The notes beneath the pieces are model-generated. The model was not told the DNA's origin, did no database searches, and saw only the letters and a list, made by a program, of their open reading frames with translations. Of a DNA stretch of 64,000 nt, positions 18,311-27,114 are shown one piece after another. This DNA comes from Endozoicomonas sp. ISHI1 (GTDB lineage Bacteria > Pseudomonadota > Gammaproteobacteria > Pseudomonadales > Endozoicomonadaceae), in assembly GCF_024606225.1 (NCBI RefSeq), contig NZ_JAGRPU010000028.1, forward strand, positions 17,837-81,836, written 5' to 3'. Made by a program: the position numbers and the translations under genes. Numbering within the stretch: position 1 is the stretch's first letter; every line of letters begins with the position of its first letter.

Positions 18311-18471
18311 GCAGCCTGTCGGACTTAAGCGTCCGTAGCGAGGATTGCAAGAAATTGAGGATAAAAATTTCTGCTTCTGAGGAGAATAGCGAGCTATTTG
18401 ACGAAGAAGCAGGAATTTTTAGACCAATTTATTGCAACCGCAGTAGGACAGCCTTAATTCCGACAGGCTGC
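18311..18471. repeat. MITE-like palindromic repeat, long copy
   Basis: A 161-base element with inverted ends GCAGCCTGTCGG and CCGACAGGCTGC, sharing both halves with the element at 7513-7615 and carrying 62 additional internal bases. One base of the right arm differs (TTAATTCCG instead of TTAAGTCCG). Host sequence outside the ends is also inverted (CACCTG at about 18301 and CAGGTG at 18477), which lengthens the stem. It sits between the convergent DUF29 and oppF genes and could act as a two-way terminator. Confidence 0.8.
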
Positions 18472-18491
18472 TTGGACAGGTGAGCAGTCAA

Positions 18492-19514
18492 TCAGGCCTT
18501 GGGACAGGCCGCAAAATGCTGGCTACCTAAATCCATCAGCCTTGGACGATGCTCAGCGCAGCTGGCCCCTGCTATCGGGCAACGGGTTCTGAAGACACAG
18601 CCGCTGGGCGGATTGATAGGCGATGGCAGGTCGCCCTCCAGCAGTTCAATCTCCTTCTTTTTTTCCATTTCCGGATCAGGGATAGGCACCGCTGACAGCA
18701 GAGCTTTGGTATAAGGATGACGCGGAGTATCATACATGGGTTCAGCTTTGGCGGTTTCCACTTCATTACCCAAATACATCACCAAGACCCGGTCACTGAT
18801 GTGTTTCACTACGCTCAGGTCGTGAGCAATAAAGATCAGGGACAGACCCATTTGTTTCTGAAGCTCTTTCAGCAGGTTAACTACCTGCGCCTGAATGGAA
18901 ACGTCCAGAGCACTCACCGGCTCATCACAGATCACCAGCTTCGGCTTGAGAATCAGTGCCCGGGCAATACCAATCCGTTGGCACTGACCACCAGAGAACT
19001 CATGGGGATAACGGTTAATCACGTTTGGCAGAAGACCTACCTTGGCCATCATTTCACGAACCTGAGAAAGAATGTCATCTTTCGAGAGTTCCGGATAATA
19101 GTTGCGCAGAGGTTCGGCAATGATATCGCCTACGGTCATTCTCGGGTTCAGTGACGCCAGAGGATCCTGAAAGATCATCTGGATATCTTTGCGGATCTCT
19201 CTCATGGCTTTTTCTGGTAGCCCGGCAATATTGCTTTCCTGCCAAAGGATTTCACCCTCTGTAGCTTTCACCAGACCAATGATCGAGCGGGCCAGTGTTG
19301 ATTTGCCGCAACCAGACTCACCCACGACGCCGAGAGTTTCTCCTTCGAAGAGATCAAAACTGACACCATCAACGGCTTTCAGAACCGGGGATTTCTCCCA
19401 GGGCCAGTTTTTGGCTTTATGAATCGGGAAGTGAACCTTTACATCCCGAACTTTCAAAATAGGCTGAAGGCTATTTTTGCGCTGAAAGCTATCTTTGTTG
19501 CGCTGAAGGCTCAT
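18492..19514 (-). CDS. oppF: Oligopeptide ABC transporter ATP-binding protein OppF
   Basis: One of the two ATPases of an oligopeptide importer. The 340 residues show Walker A GESGCGKST (about 65-73), signature FSGGQCQRIGIARAL (about 168-182), Walker B LVICDEPVSALD (about 188-199) and the C-terminal oligopeptide-specific extension with the cysteines of CVFRTRCPIAGASC. The N-terminus carries a small lysine- and asparagine-rich repeat (RNKDSFQRKNS). Its ATG overlaps the oppD stop by four bases. Last gene of oppABCDF. Confidence 0.94.
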   Translation of the reverse strand: MSLQRNKDSFQRKNSLQPILKVRDVKVHFPIHKAKNWPWEKSPVLKAVDGVSFDLFEGETLGVVGESGCGKSTLARSIIGLVKATEGEILWQESNIAGLPEKAMREIRKDIQMIFQDPLASLNPRMTVGDIIAEPLRNYYPELSKDDILSQVREMMAKVGLLPNVINRYPHEFSGGQCQRIGIARALILKPKLVICDEPVSALDVSIQAQVVNLLKELQKQMGLSLIFIAHDLSVVKHISDRVLVMYLGNEVETAKAEPMYDTPRHPYTKALLSAVPIPDPEMEKKKEIELLEGDLPSPINPPSGCVFRTRCPIAGASCAEHRPRLMDLGSQHFAACPKA

Positions 19515-20506
19515 GCTGCCACCTCCCTGCCGGAAGTATTAACGGGGGTATCGGGTGTCCAGAAGCAGGCTTTCTGGCGACCGTCACCAAAGTTTTCCAG
19601 AGGGGCGGCTTCCTGCTGGCAACGTGGTATGACATGAGGGCAGCGCTCCTGGAAAGGGCAGCCCTGTGGCAGGCTCAGCAGGTTCGGAGGATTACCCGGA
19701 ATGGTCGGCAGAGTCTCACCCTCTGTATCCAATCGGGGAATCGCACCCAGCAGACCTCGGGAGTATGGATGACGAGGATCGTAGAAGACCTCGTTAGTGG
19801 TGCCATATTCCATGGTGCGACCGGCATACATCACCAGCACCTTGTCACAGATGCCAGCTACAACGCCAAGGTCGTGAGTAATCATAATGATGGCGGTGTT
19901 AAACTCGGTCTTCAGCTCATTCAACAGTTCCATGATCTGGGCCTGAACGGTGACGTCCAGAGCGGTGGTTGGTTCGTCAGCAATCAACAGTTTGGGACGA
20001 CACAGCAACGCCATGGCAATCATAACCCGCTGACGCATACCCCCTGAAAACTCATGGGGATACATACTCATACGCTTGCGAGCTTCGGGCATTTTTACCG
20101 CATCCAGCATCTTTACGGATTCTTCAAAGGCCTCTTTTTTACTCATGCCTTTGTGCAGCTGGAGAACTTCCATCAGCTGAGGCCCTACTTTCATGTAAGG
20201 GTTCAGCGAGGTCATGGGATCCTGGAAGATCATGGAGATCTTTTGGGCACGGATACGGTTCAGCTCAGCTTCACTCAGAGACAGAATATCCTGGCCTTCA
20301 AATTTGGCAGAACCCTCAATAATACCGTTTTTGGCCAGCAGTCCCATGAGGGCAAAAGCGGTCTGACTTTTACCTGACCCCGACTCCCCTACCAGACCCA
20401 GTGTTTCACCGGCGTTCAGAGAAAAGGTCATATTGTTTACGGCCGTGACATCTCCGTCGGGTGTCGTAAATTTAACCCGCAGGTTATCGACATCTAATAG
20501 TTGCAT
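19511..20506 (-). CDS. oppD: Oligopeptide ABC transporter ATP-binding protein OppD
   Basis: Second ATPase of the oligopeptide importer. From ATG 20506 it is 331 residues. Walker A is GESGSGKSQ (about 38-46), the signature FSGGMRQRVMIAMAL (about 150-164), Walker B LLIADEPTTALD, and the C-terminal cysteine segment CPFQERCPHVIPRC matches the OppD/DppD tail. I prefer 20506 over the longer frame to 20551 because AAGGA lies 8 bases upstream and the start directly follows the oppC stop. It overlaps oppF by four bases. Confidence 0.94.
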   Translation of the reverse strand: MQLLDVDNLRVKFTTPDGDVTAVNNMTFSLNAGETLGLVGESGSGKSQTAFALMGLLAKNGIIEGSAKFEGQDILSLSEAELNRIRAQKISMIFQDPMTSLNPYMKVGPQLMEVLQLHKGMSKKEAFEESVKMLDAVKMPEARKRMSMYPHEFSGGMRQRVMIAMALLCRPKLLIADEPTTALDVTVQAQIMELLNELKTEFNTAIIMITHDLGVVAGICDKVLVMYAGRTMEYGTTNEVFYDPRHPYSRGLLGAIPRLDTEGETLPTIPGNPPNLLSLPQGCPFQERCPHVIPRCQQEAAPLENFGDGRQKACFWTPDTPVNTSGREVAA

Positions 20507-20507
20507 A

Positions 20508-21467
20508 TCAACGATCCTTCGGGTCCAGGGCATCGCGGAGCCCGTCGCCAATAAAGTTAAAACAAAACAGGGTAATCACCAAAAAAGCAGTCGGGAAGGC
20601 CAGCTGCCAGATTGCCACTTCCATAGAGATGGCGCCCTCGTTGACCAATGCGCCCCAGCTGGTCATGGGCTCCTGAACACCCAGCCCCAGGAAGCTCAGG
20701 AAGGATTCAAACAGAATCATGCCGGGTACCAACAGGGAAGCGTAAACCACCACAATGCCGAGCAGGTTCGGAATCAGGTGACGGAAAATAATCTGGCTGG
20801 AATTGGCACCACTGATGATGGCTGCTTCGACAAACTCTTTGCTCTTCAGGCTCAGGGTCTGACCCCTGACGATACGTGCCATATCGAGCCATGAGACGGC
20901 CCCTATGGCGATAAAGATCAGCAATATGGAGCGTCCGAAGAAGGTGATCATCAGGATAACCAGGAACATAAACGGGAAAGACTGAAGAATTTCCAGCGCC
21001 CGCATCATCAGGTTATCAACACGGCCGCCCAAAAAGCCCGCCATGGCACCGTAGATGGTTCCGATGATCACGGCTACCAGAGCCCCCAGTGCGCCTACCA
21101 TAAAAGAGATTCGTCCACCTTCAAGGGTACGTACGAAAAGGTCCCGGCCCAGATGGTCGGTACCAAAGAAATGGCCGGTTTCCATAGAGGGCGGTGCAGC
21201 CATATTGGCCCAATCAATTTCTTCGTAACTGAACTGACTGGCCATAGGGCCAAAGATAATGAGTAACGTCACCGCTGCCAGAACCATCATACTGGCGACA
21301 GCAGCCTTGTTATTCAGAAATCGTCGGCGGGCATCGGCCCAGAGGCTGCGCCCTTCAATCTCCAACCGCCCGTTGGCAAGTTGTTCAGAAAAGTTTTCCA
21401 CAGCCTTGTGGCTCTCATTTTTCACCATGTTATTCACAGTGCCGCTTTTCAAGGAAATAGACGCCAT
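20508..21467 (-). CDS. oppC: Oligopeptide ABC transporter permease OppC
   Basis: Inner-membrane permease of the importer, 319 residues. After a soluble N-terminal part containing SLWADARRRFLNNKAAVASM there are about six membrane segments. The EAA loop that contacts the ATPase is seen as EFVEAAIISGANSSQIIFRHLIPN (about 210-233). The N-terminal loop TDHLGRDLFVRTLEGGRIS is a standard OppC/DppC feature. Spacing to oppB is three bases. Confidence 0.94.
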   Translation of the reverse strand: MASISLKSGTVNNMVKNESHKAVENFSEQLANGRLEIEGRSLWADARRRFLNNKAAVASMMVLAAVTLLIIFGPMASQFSYEEIDWANMAAPPSMETGHFFGTDHLGRDLFVRTLEGGRISFMVGALGALVAVIIGTIYGAMAGFLGGRVDNLMMRALEILQSFPFMFLVILMITFFGRSILLIFIAIGAVSWLDMARIVRGQTLSLKSKEFVEAAIISGANSSQIIFRHLIPNLLGIVVVYASLLVPGMILFESFLSFLGLGVQEPMTSWGALVNEGAISMEVAIWQLAFPTAFLVITLFCFNFIGDGLRDALDPKDR

Positions 21468-21470
21468 GGT

Positions 21471-22397
21471 TTAACTCCCCACCCTGATTTTTGGATCGAT
21501 CAGCCCGTAGAGAATATCGACGATAGCGGTGAACAAAATGGTCAGTGATCCGATGATGATAGTCAGTCCCAGTACCAGCGAGTAGTCTCTGTTCAGTGCA
21601 CCATTAACAAAGTGCTGACCCATGCCGGGCAAGCCAAACACGGTTTCGATGACCACTGAGCCGGTAATAATGCCGACGAAAGCCGGACCCAGATAAGAAA
21701 CAACCGGCAGCAGTGACGGTTTCAGGGCATGTTTGAGAATAATGTGATGCCTTGGCAGACCCTTGGCCCGGGCAGTACGAATAAAGTTGCTGTTCAGGGT
21801 TTCAATCATGCTGGAACGCATGATACGGGCTATTGCCGCTACATAAAGAATACCCATGGCAGCAACGGGAAGAATCATGTTCTGCCAGCTACCATCGTTC
21901 CAGCCACCCGCTGGCAGCCACTTCAGGCTGATGGAGAAGATCAGTACCATCAGCGGCGCAATCACAAAAGAAGGAAGCACGACACCCACCATGGAGAACG
22001 TCATAACGGTGTAGTCGATCCAGGAGTTTTGTTTCAGGGCTGCCAGAGTTCCCAGCCCAACCCCCACAATAACGGTGAACAAAAACGCCAGTGAGCCAAT
22101 GGTCAGGGAAACCGGGAAGCTCTGCGCCACCAGTTCGTTAACGGTGTAATCCTTGTACTTGAAAGACGGTCCCAGGTCGCCCTGCAGAAGGTCTTTCAGG
22201 TAATAGGCAAATTGTTGCCAGAGCGGCTTGTCGAGGTGGTACTTGGCTTCAAGGTTGGCCAGGATTTCCGGCGGCATGTTGAAATCGCCCGTGAAAGGGC
22301 TGCCCGGAGCCATCTGCATCAGAAAAAACGACAAAAGAACGAGAATGAACAGTGTCGGAATGGCAACGCCGATGCGTTTCAGAATAAATATAAACAT
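21471..22397 (-). CDS. oppB: Oligopeptide ABC transporter permease OppB
   Basis: Partner permease, 308 residues, with about six membrane segments. It begins MFIFILKRIGVAIPTLFI, the typical first segment, followed by APGSPF and LDKPLWQQFAYYLKDLLQGDLG. The EAA loop is NFIRTARAKGLPRHHIILKHAL (about 204-225), and the C-terminus ends DILYGLIDPKIRVGS as in other OppB proteins. It is separated from oppA by 175 bases holding a strong hairpin. Confidence 0.94.
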   Translation of the reverse strand: MFIFILKRIGVAIPTLFILVLLSFFLMQMAPGSPFTGDFNMPPEILANLEAKYHLDKPLWQQFAYYLKDLLQGDLGPSFKYKDYTVNELVAQSFPVSLTIGSLAFLFTVIVGVGLGTLAALKQNSWIDYTVMTFSMVGVVLPSFVIAPLMVLIFSISLKWLPAGGWNDGSWQNMILPVAAMGILYVAAIARIMRSSMIETLNSNFIRTARAKGLPRHHIILKHALKPSLLPVVSYLGPAFVGIITGSVVIETVFGLPGMGQHFVNGALNRDYSLVLGLTIIIGSLTILFTAIVDILYGLIDPKIRVGS

Positions 22398-22480
22398 AGG
22401 TACACTCTTTGTTAGTCTTAGACGACTATGTGTCCCTGACTGTATGTAAAACTTGTTTCCATGCAGGAGAGGCAGTCACG

Positions 22481-22522
22481 AAACCTCTGATTCCCGTGCT
22501 TGAGCCCGGGAATCAGAGGTTT
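22481..22522 (-). terminator. Perfect 16-bp hairpin between oppA and oppB
   Basis: Arms 22481-22496 and 22507-22522 are exact complements, with a 10-base loop. No T run follows on the reverse strand. In opp and similar operons such intergenic hairpins stabilise the 3' end of the binding-protein mRNA or attenuate read-through, giving more OppA than membrane components. That role is inferred from position. Confidence 0.6.
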
Positions 22523-22572
22523 GCGACATCCCTCAAGAGCGTGGGAACCAGGGGTTTTCCACGCCAGAGAGA

Positions 22573-24210
22573 TTAATGCTTCTTGATATACAAATCTCTG
22601 GTGTAAACGTTGTCCTCAACATTGCTCATGGGGTAACCGCCGACGTGGGGCTTAACCAGTCGGCTGGTTACGTATTGGTAGATAGGAGCGACAGGCATCT
22701 CATCAGCCAGAATCTTCTCGGCTTCAGTGTAGAGGTGGGAGCGTTCTTCGTCGCTGGTCACGACTCTGGATTTAGCCATCAGCTCGTCATACATCTCGTT
22801 TACAAACTGGGAGTCATTCTGACCGTGGGTGGAGGTATTCAGATCCAGCATGGTAGAGGCTTCATTGTAGTCGCCAATCCATCCGGCACGGGCTACTTCG
22901 AACTTGCCGTCGTTACGGGAATCGAGGAAGGTTTTCCACTCCTGGTTCACCAGAGTGACCTTCACACCCAGTGGCTTCCACATCTGGGCAATGGCGATAG
23001 CGATTTTCTTGTGAGACTCGTCCGTGTTGTACAGGATTTCCAGCTCCAGAGGCTTGTCCGGGCCGTATCCAGCTTCAGTCATCAGACGCTTGGCTTGTGC
23101 ATTTCGCTCAGCCTGGGGCATTTTGCTGTAGGCAGTGGTCGGTGGTACAAAGCCGCTGATGGTATCAGGGGTGAAGGTGTAAGCAGACTTCTCACCCTGA
23201 CCTTTCACGTATTGGGTGATTGCATCACGATCGATGGCGTAGGACAGAGCCTTGCGAACACGAGCATCATCAAAAGGCTTACGTTGAGTGTTAAAGCTGT
23301 AGTAGTAGGTACCCAGATATGGGGTTACCTTCACTTCATTGGGGCTCGCCTTTTTCAGGGACTTGAAATGTTCAATAGGAATCACGTAAGTCATGTCCAT
23401 TTCACCGGCCTTGTAGCGGTTCAGCTCAGGAGTGTTCTGGAGAGGCAGGTAAGTCACCTTGTTGATAACGGTTTCATTATTGTTCCAGTAGTTATTGTTA
23501 CGCTCCAGAACGATTTTTTCGTTAACACGCCAGTCAGCCAGCTTGTAAGCCCCGTTGGATACCATGTTGCCCGGACGGGTCCAGCTGTCTCCTAACTTTT
23601 CAACGACTTTCCGGGGAACCGGAAAAGTGGTCTGGTGAGCCAACATTTTGATGAAGTAAGGAACAGGTTGCTCCAGAGTGACCTGGAAGGTTTTGTCATC
23701 AATAGCTTTAACGCCCAGACTGTCGGCTGGCTTTTGGCCTTTGACGATAGCAGAAGCGTTGACGATGGTTGGGATTTCCATGAACCAGGCATAACGGGAG
23801 GCTGTTTCAGGATCAACCGCACGCTGGAAAGCAAACACAAAATCGCCCGCTGTTACCGGGTCTCCATTGGACCATTTCGCGGTGTCACGAATTTTAAATG
23901 TAAATACTTTATTATCCTTGGAAACAGTCCAGCTTTCAGCTTGCCCCGGGATAGTGTTGCCTTCAGAATCCTGAGTTACCAGACCTTCAAACAGATCTTT
24001 GGTGATGTTAGAGCCTGGAACACCTTCCACTTTCTGAGGGTCGATAGAGGCAGGTTCTGAGCCGTTCCCGCGAACCAGTTCCTGGACCTGTGCCAGTTGT
24101 GTGCCTGCCGGGACGACAGCGGCGCTGGCGCTGGTGGCTGCCATGATGCTGGCGGCCAGAGTCAAAGCCGGAATGCCGACCAGTTTCAGAGCCTTGAATG
24201 GCTTCTTCAT
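22573..24210 (-). CDS. oppA: Periplasmic oligopeptide-binding protein OppA
   Basis: Substrate-binding protein of the importer, 545 residues (SBP family 5). The N-terminus MKKPFKALKLVGIPALTLAA and the following ASASA region form a signal peptide. The mature part starts with PAGTQLAQVQELVRGNGSEPASIDPQK-type sequence and contains family motifs TKDLFEGLVTQD, WSNGDPVTAGDFVFAFQRAVDP (about 113-134) and RKALSYAIDRDAI. The C-terminus reads PIYQYVTSRLVKPHVGG. It leads the opp operon; the long 5' region (24211-24869) is probably its promoter and leader. Confidence 0.96.
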   Translation of the reverse strand: MKKPFKALKLVGIPALTLAASIMAATSASAAVVPAGTQLAQVQELVRGNGSEPASIDPQKVEGVPGSNITKDLFEGLVTQDSEGNTIPGQAESWTVSKDNKVFTFKIRDTAKWSNGDPVTAGDFVFAFQRAVDPETASRYAWFMEIPTIVNASAIVKGQKPADSLGVKAIDDKTFQVTLEQPVPYFIKMLAHQTTFPVPRKVVEKLGDSWTRPGNMVSNGAYKLADWRVNEKIVLERNNNYWNNNETVINKVTYLPLQNTPELNRYKAGEMDMTYVIPIEHFKSLKKASPNEVKVTPYLGTYYYSFNTQRKPFDDARVRKALSYAIDRDAITQYVKGQGEKSAYTFTPDTISGFVPPTTAYSKMPQAERNAQAKRLMTEAGYGPDKPLELEILYNTDESHKKIAIAIAQMWKPLGVKVTLVNQEWKTFLDSRNDGKFEVARAGWIGDYNEASTMLDLNTSTHGQNDSQFVNEMYDELMAKSRVVTSDEERSHLYTEAEKILADEMPVAPIYQYVTSRLVKPHVGGYPMSNVEDNVYTRDLYIKKH

Positions 24211-24869
24211 ATTCTTATCCCCTTCATTCGATGACCGGTCTGATAACGGTCAACGCATAATTCTGATTGGAGTTATGGTAATGGGCGGGTGCTGTTGCTG
24301 CTGACGAATGTGTCAGAGCAAGACGAGTAACACACGATCCTGTGTATTGCCGTTTTATAACACCTTGTTCAATGATCTCAACCTGAGCGAAGAGTCATCT
24401 AATGGTGGTTGTTTTTATTTGATGGACTACTGTCGTCAATTCCGCCGGGCATTGCATTGATCCCGAAAAACAGATTACGGAAATCTTCCCCGACCCTGCT
24501 CATCGGCTCTTCGGACTTTGTATTTTTAATACAGAAAAACCGAATCACAACGGGCGGGTAACCGAATATAACTAAAAGTTTTAAAAAGGATCAAGAAGGT
24601 TTTGAACGTAGGTGCATAAAAATTGAATCATTCAAAAAGGTAGACTTGTTGAAATTTATAAAAATACAGGTGAATAAACTCGCTTTTCCTTGATATATAG
24701 TTATAAATTTTTTTCATAAGGGTGATGCAGTTTTTTTATGCTGGCGAAGTTACACTTTTTTTACAGCGCATCAGGAGATAAGTATTTTACATGGAGGATA
24801 TAAATAAGGATGATTTTACGAGTTTTGACGTTGGAGGCTGACTTGTGACAGCCTCCAGGCGTTTAGTGG
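24211..24869. other. Long AT-rich region upstream of oppA
   Basis: About 660 bases without a supported gene between the oppA start and the marC end, both on the reverse strand. It is AT-rich, especially 24540-24800. It must hold the oppA promoter and perhaps a regulated leader, but I recognise no riboswitch, operator or terminator with confidence. Confidence 0.5.
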
Positions 24870-25460
24870 TCAGCTCAGATACTTGGCAATACCGTCCATA
24901 AACATTTGCACAGAAAGCATCACCAGAATCATCCCCATCAATCGCTCAATAGCGAATACACCACGGTTGCCCAAGACTCTCATAAATTGATTTGAGCACA
25001 TCAGGATGGCTGCAGATGCGGCCCAGGCGATCAAAATTGCTGTCACCAGTTTACCCTGTTCTCCCGGATGCTGATTACCCAGCAGAATCAGGGTGGCCAG
25101 AATAGAAGGACCAGCAATCAGAGGGATGGCCAAAGGTACGATGAAAGGTTCGCCATCAGGGGAGTCACCCATAATGCCACCACCCCGGCTGGGCGGGAAA
25201 ATCATCTTGATGGCAATAATAAAGAGGATGATCGCCCCTGCAATGCTGACTGCTTCCTGCCTGAGGTGGAGCACTTGCAGCATGGCATCACCGACGAATA
25301 GGAAAATCACCAGAATCAACAAAGCGATCAGCATTTCCCGCATCAGGATTTTGACCCGACGCCTGGGAGGCACAGCTTTTAGAACAGAGATAAAGATTGG
25401 CATATTGCCGAGCGGATCCATAATCAGGAACAGCAATATGGCTGTGGAGTAGATTTCCAT
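24870..25460 (-). CDS. MarC/YhgN family integral membrane protein
   Basis: A 196-residue MarC-family protein with six predicted membrane segments. Typical motifs are FLIMDPLGNMPIFISVLK at the N-terminus, AGAIILFIIAIKMIFP (about 77-92) and PLAIPLIAGPSILATLILL (about 108-126). The 'MarC' name is historical; family members are not shown to confer multidrug resistance and their transported substrate is uncertain. It is a single gene with its own region on both sides. Confidence 0.88.
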   Translation of the reverse strand: MEIYSTAILLFLIMDPLGNMPIFISVLKAVPPRRRVKILMREMLIALLILVIFLFVGDAMLQVLHLRQEAVSIAGAIILFIIAIKMIFPPSRGGGIMGDSPDGEPFIVPLAIPLIAGPSILATLILLGNQHPGEQGKLVTAILIAWAASAAILMCSNQFMRVLGNRGVFAIERLMGMILVMLSVQMFMDGIAKYLS

Positions 25461-25559
25461 CAGTGCAGCTCAGACTCGAAAATTGGAATAAAAAGGATTA
25501 AGCGGGCTTATATCATCTGGCTTTTAAAAAACCAATCCTGATTTGTTGATGTTGGTATG

Positions 25560-25594
25560 AAAAAGCCCGACCAGTGAAGTCTGGCGAGCTTTTT
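25560..25594 (-). terminator. Rho-independent terminator of the coiled-coil gene
   Basis: AAAAAGC (25560-25566) and GCTTTTT (25588-25594) flank an inner CCAG/CTGG stem, giving a hairpin with A and T runs on both sides. It lies 27 bases past the stop of the reverse-strand gene ending at 25621 and could work in both directions. Confidence 0.65.
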
Positions 25595-25620
25595 GGGGAG
25601 GGATAAGCTTTGGGAAGTGA

Positions 25621-26052
25621 TCAGTTTTGAGTATTGGGAATCCTCTGACGGATGAGTAACTCAAGCTGATCAAAACGCTCATCGACCTTGTCAAAACGCT
25701 CATCGACCTTGTCAAAGCGCTGATCGACTTCATCAAAGCGCTTATCATGTTCATCAAAGCGCTTATCATGTTCATCAAAGCGTTGACGGGTTTCCCTGAC
25801 GAACTCGTTGTGTTGTTCATCCGCCCTTTTGAACCCTGCGTGGGTAGCTTCTGTCAGTGCGGCTATGCAGGCTTTGACGGCAGCGAGATCCGTCTTCACC
25901 TCGGAAACATCTAACTTTAATCCGGTAATATCACTCTGATTAGTGAGTGCAATGTTTTTTATATCTGCACACACCCTGGCCAGACTGTGCACATCTGCGC
26001 CAAGATTTTTATGCTGTGCTTCAAGCTTTTCGAGTCTTGCTTCTAAGGACAT
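25621..26052 (-). CDS. Coiled-coil protein with heptad repeats
   Basis: A 143-residue protein that is helical throughout. The first 75 residues have leucine-rich heptads (LEARLEKLEAQHKNLGADV). Residues about 85-130 consist of near-exact 7-residue repeats of the form RFDEHDK / RFDKVDE, matching a long parallel coiled coil. It has no signal peptide or membrane segment. Similar small RFD-repeat proteins are found in many bacteria and phages without assigned function. The DNA under this stretch is a 21-bp tandem array, so copy number may vary between strains. Confidence 0.75.
   Translation of the reverse strand: MSLEARLEKLEAQHKNLGADVHSLARVCADIKNIALTNQSDITGLKLDVSEVKTDLAAVKACIAALTEATHAGFKRADEQHNEFVRETRQRFDEHDKRFDEHDKRFDEVDQRFDKVDERFDKVDERFDQLELLIRQRIPNTQN
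25670..25795 (-). repeat. Tandem 21-bp repeats inside the coiled-coil gene
   Basis: Units begin at 25670, 25691, 25712, 25733, 25754 and 25775, each with the core TCAAAACGCT or TCAAAGCGCT. The period of 21 bases equals seven codons, so gain or loss of a unit keeps the reading frame and adds or removes one heptad. Confidence 0.85.
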
Positions 26053-26117
26053 AAATCATGGAGCCTGTTTAAGTGAATGAAGTCGTCAGCTTAGCAGACC
26101 TTTTAACTTGCACAGGC

Positions 26118-26339
26118 TTAAATAACAAAATTCTTTTGGCTCACCAACAATGCCAATCTGGCCTGTTTATCTTTCATAGGTCCAGAACTCTGCTCAGCGG
26201 TTAGGGCACTGAGATTTTCATGGAATTTCTCAGCCTGCTTTTCAGCATTGTAGATTTCCTGATTATCCATTTGGCTGTCTGCGATCCAGTGGGCTTGTTG
26301 AGAGGCAGGTCTGTCGATAGGCTTGATAGTTTCGCTCAT
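26118..26339 (-). CDS. Small hypothetical protein
   Basis: A 73-residue hydrophilic protein starting MSETIKPIDRPASQQAHW. ATG 26339 follows GGGGAG at 7 bases, which favours it over an upstream in-frame Met at 26354. No domain is recognised; the sequence has no membrane segment or signal peptide. It stands alone between the coiled-coil gene and the carbonic-anhydrase-like gene. Confidence 0.55.
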   Translation of the reverse strand: MSETIKPIDRPASQQAHWIADSQMDNQEIYNAEKQAEKFHENLSALTAEQSSGPMKDKQARLALLVSQKNFVI

Positions 26340-26459
26340 GGTGAATCTCCCCAAATCATCAACTGATATGGGAAGATTAGGTCTGGTTAGTTCAACCGTC
26401 TGTAATACTATGGGCGAAAATGAATTTTAATTATATTAAATTAATTTTTAATAACTTTT

Positions 26460-26999
26460 TTAAATGCCCAGGTATTCGTCTTTCAACTTCACATAGTTGT
26501 TCGCACCGTAAGAGAAGAGAGCTTTCTCTTTTTCACTGATTGGGCGAGCTTTCTGGGCTGGATTGCCTTTGTACACGAATCCGCTTTCCAGTCGTTTTCC
26601 CGGTGGCACCAGGCTGCCCGCAGCAACAATGACTTCCTCTTCGACCACTGCGCCATCCATTACCACAGCTCCAATGCCAATCAGGCAACGATTGTGGATC
26701 GTGCAGCCATGCAGGGTGACCTTGTGACCGACCGTCACTTCATCACCAATAATCAACGGGTAACCATCAGGGTTGAAAGTGCTGGCATGGGTGATATGCA
26801 ACACCGAACCGTCCTGGATACTGGTGCGTGAGCCTATGCGGATGCGGTGCATATCTCCACGCACTACTGCCATGGGCCAGACAGAGCTGTCTTCACCAAT
26901 TTCTACATCGCCCAGGACCAGAGCGGTTTCGTCAATAAATACCCGGTCACCCAGTGTTGGGGTATGACCTCTGAAGGTTCTGATGGAATGGCTTGTCAT
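26460..26999 (-). CDS. Gamma-class carbonic anhydrase family protein (YrdA-like)
   Basis: A 179-residue left-handed beta-helix protein of the gamma carbonic anhydrase family. It shows hexapeptide repeats throughout and the zinc-site pattern RGDMHRIRIGSRTSIQDGSVLH, then VTVGHKVTLHGCTI. Three histidines of the gamma-CA type are therefore visible, though many YrdA homologues lack measured activity. I chose ATG 26999 because homologues start near FRGHTPTLGDRVFID; the frame is open further upstream. It is divergent from prlC. Confidence 0.9.
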   Translation of the reverse strand: MTSHSIRTFRGHTPTLGDRVFIDETALVLGDVEIGEDSSVWPMAVVRGDMHRIRIGSRTSIQDGSVLHITHASTFNPDGYPLIIGDEVTVGHKVTLHGCTIHNRCLIGIGAVVMDGAVVEEEVIVAAGSLVPPGKRLESGFVYKGNPAQKARPISEKEKALFSYGANNYVKLKDEYLGI

Positions 27000-27114
27000 G
27001 GTGTTTGGCTTCTTTGCTCGTAGGTATTGCATTGTCCTTGAAAACCGATAATCCTGCACCCATAGACATAAAAAGAACGTTCAGTTTGGACAATAAACAG
27101 CGAGCATCTGAATT

